From Pagrus major (lineage: Eukaryota; Chordata; Actinopteri; Spariformes; Sparidae), in NCBI RefSeq assembly GCF_040436345.1, contig NC_133221.1, positions 18,783,165 to 18,847,164 of the forward strand: a stretch of DNA of 64,000 bases, read 5' to 3'. This document shows positions 63,385-64,000 of the stretch, piece by piece. Under the pieces are notes generated by a model. The model was not told where the DNA came from. It ran no database searches and saw only the letters and a list, made by a program, of their open reading frames with translations. Every line of letters begins with the position of its first letter. Positions within the stretch are counted from its first letter, which is position 1. The position numbers were made by a program, and so were the translations under genes.

Positions 63385-63470
63385 AAGTTGATTTTGAGGC
63401 TCATTCCCAACTCGTCAAATACTGATACTTTGGGATTGTGTGATGGGTTGGCCACGATGCGTCAGTAGTT
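63385..63470 (-). repeat. Fragment related to the MITE at 50199
   Basis: The segment gaggctcattcccaactcgtcaaatac with tttgggattg resembles the reverse complement of 50340-50390 (caacccaaagtatttgacga, cctgggaatgagactca). The ends are lost apart from a possible acataaaggtcc at 63361. Confidence 0.45.
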
Positions 63471-63714
63471 AGTTAGTAGTAGTTCCTTTTGTTTAGTTAC
63501 TTCTGAGATGTCGCTGTTGGGTACTGTAGATGTCAAAGATGCTATCAAAGCAACACAATAGGCTACATAAAATAAGCCAACGAATCGTTACACCTAAACG
63601 ACTAAATAAGTAGTTTGTCAGCATCTCCTGAAACGACATATGTCACTGTTCTCGAAACTATATCACAGATGCAGCGTAACACCGAAACATGTACCAGACC
63701 TCAATCGTACGGTT

Positions 63715-63840
63715 GGAGTTTGGTTAGGTTTAGGCAATAAAAATAATTGATTAGGGTTTAGGAAAACATCGCAGTTTGGGTTACAATCACTACGTTACTT
63801 CTGCTACAAACTTACGTCACGATATGTACCTGACATGGCA
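63715..63840. repeat. Dispersed repeat (GGTTAGGTTTAGG family)
   Basis: The phrases ggttaggtttaggcaataaa and gattagggtttaggaaaaca match the layout of 56078-56130 (ggttaggtttagggacaaaa, gggttacgaaaacatc). This is a dispersed repeat, not telomeric DNA, because the units are not tandem TTAGGG. Confidence 0.5.
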
Positions 63841-64000
63841 AAGTTAAAAGAACTTACTGCTGACTTCTGGTTTCATGCTTGGTACGAACAAATCCTGTGC
63901 TTGTTTAAACCCTCCACCATCCCCAACCTCATCCCTGCACCAACTTTTCTGTCTTCATACTACTTCTCCTCTCTCCCCCCCCTGCAGCTGTGATAATTAC

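Larger units (their letters stand above)
58745..64000 (+). other. gnai3 intron 1 (incomplete)
   Basis: No P-loop exon is visible. The pyrimidine-rich cag at 63987 is followed by CTGTGATAATTAC, which does not fit the expected GAGESGK coding sequence. The intron holds several repeats: a MITE-like start at 59304 (ttaaaggagacgtattatg), dispersed repeat text at 60080-60130, and the elements listed separately. Confidence 0.5.

Noticed and set aside
63720-63790. Interstitial telomeric repeat
   Set aside because: Contains GGTTAGG and TTAGGG words but not in tandem; it matches a dispersed repeat also seen at 56078.
63970-64000. gnai3 exon 2 at the right edge
   Set aside because: A splice-acceptor-like tract ends at 63987, but the following bases do not encode the P-loop GAGESGKS expected after exon 1.

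Overview
This is a stretch of vertebrate nuclear DNA, almost certainly from a teleost fish and probably a percomorph. It has GT-AG introns, tRNA-derived SINEs, many short TTAA-flanked MITEs and long dinucleotide and tetranucleotide repeats. There is no bacterial-style operon, no CRISPR array and no intact transposase or viral gene.

Five protein-coding genes are supported, in this order: sypl2 (+, 5 coding exons, 3415-6078), atxn7l2 (+, 9 coding exons, 8724-14292), amigo1 (-, one coding exon, 20868-22406), gpr61 (+, one coding exon, 51236-52645) and the first coding exon of a G-alpha-i gene, called gnai3 (+, 58627-58744, continuing past the right edge). Order and orientation match the human 1p13.3 block SYPL2-ATXN7L2-CYB561D1-AMIGO1-GPR61-GNAI3, except that no CYB561D1-like gene is visible. 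The synteny supports naming the paralogues sypl2, atxn7l2 and gnai3 rather than their close relatives. The genes do not form one pathway: a tetraspan vesicle or triad-membrane protein, a SAGA deubiquitinase-module relative, a neuronal LRR-Ig adhesion protein that is a Kv2 partner, an orphan Gs-coupled receptor, and an inhibitory G-protein alpha subunit.

Layout: 1-3.0 kb is a graveyard of degenerate repeats running up to the sypl2 promoter. 3.2-14.8 kb holds sypl2 and atxn7l2. 14.8-20.8 kb is gene-free with two MITEs. 20.9-24.7 kb is amigo1 with a GATA-repeat-rich 5' intron. 25-47.8 kb is a large gene-poor interval carrying a foldback element, several MITEs, two SINEs and stretches that may be conserved regulatory DNA. 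47.8-52.7 kb is gpr61 with an inferred upstream non-coding exon. 52.7-58 kb is repeat-bearing intergenic DNA. 58-64 kb is the gnai3 promoter, exon 1 and intron 1.

I see no clearly novel biological system. The observations most worth checking are a His-to-Asp change at a zinc-ligand position of the ATXN7L2 SCA7 domain, a strong overlapping upstream ORF in gpr61, several transposon-into-transposon insertions that give relative ages, a MITE that is a chimera of two families, and a foldback element of about 590 bp. All coordinates of exons and repeats were read by eye. Orthology calls rest on recognition of the families plus synteny, not on a database search.
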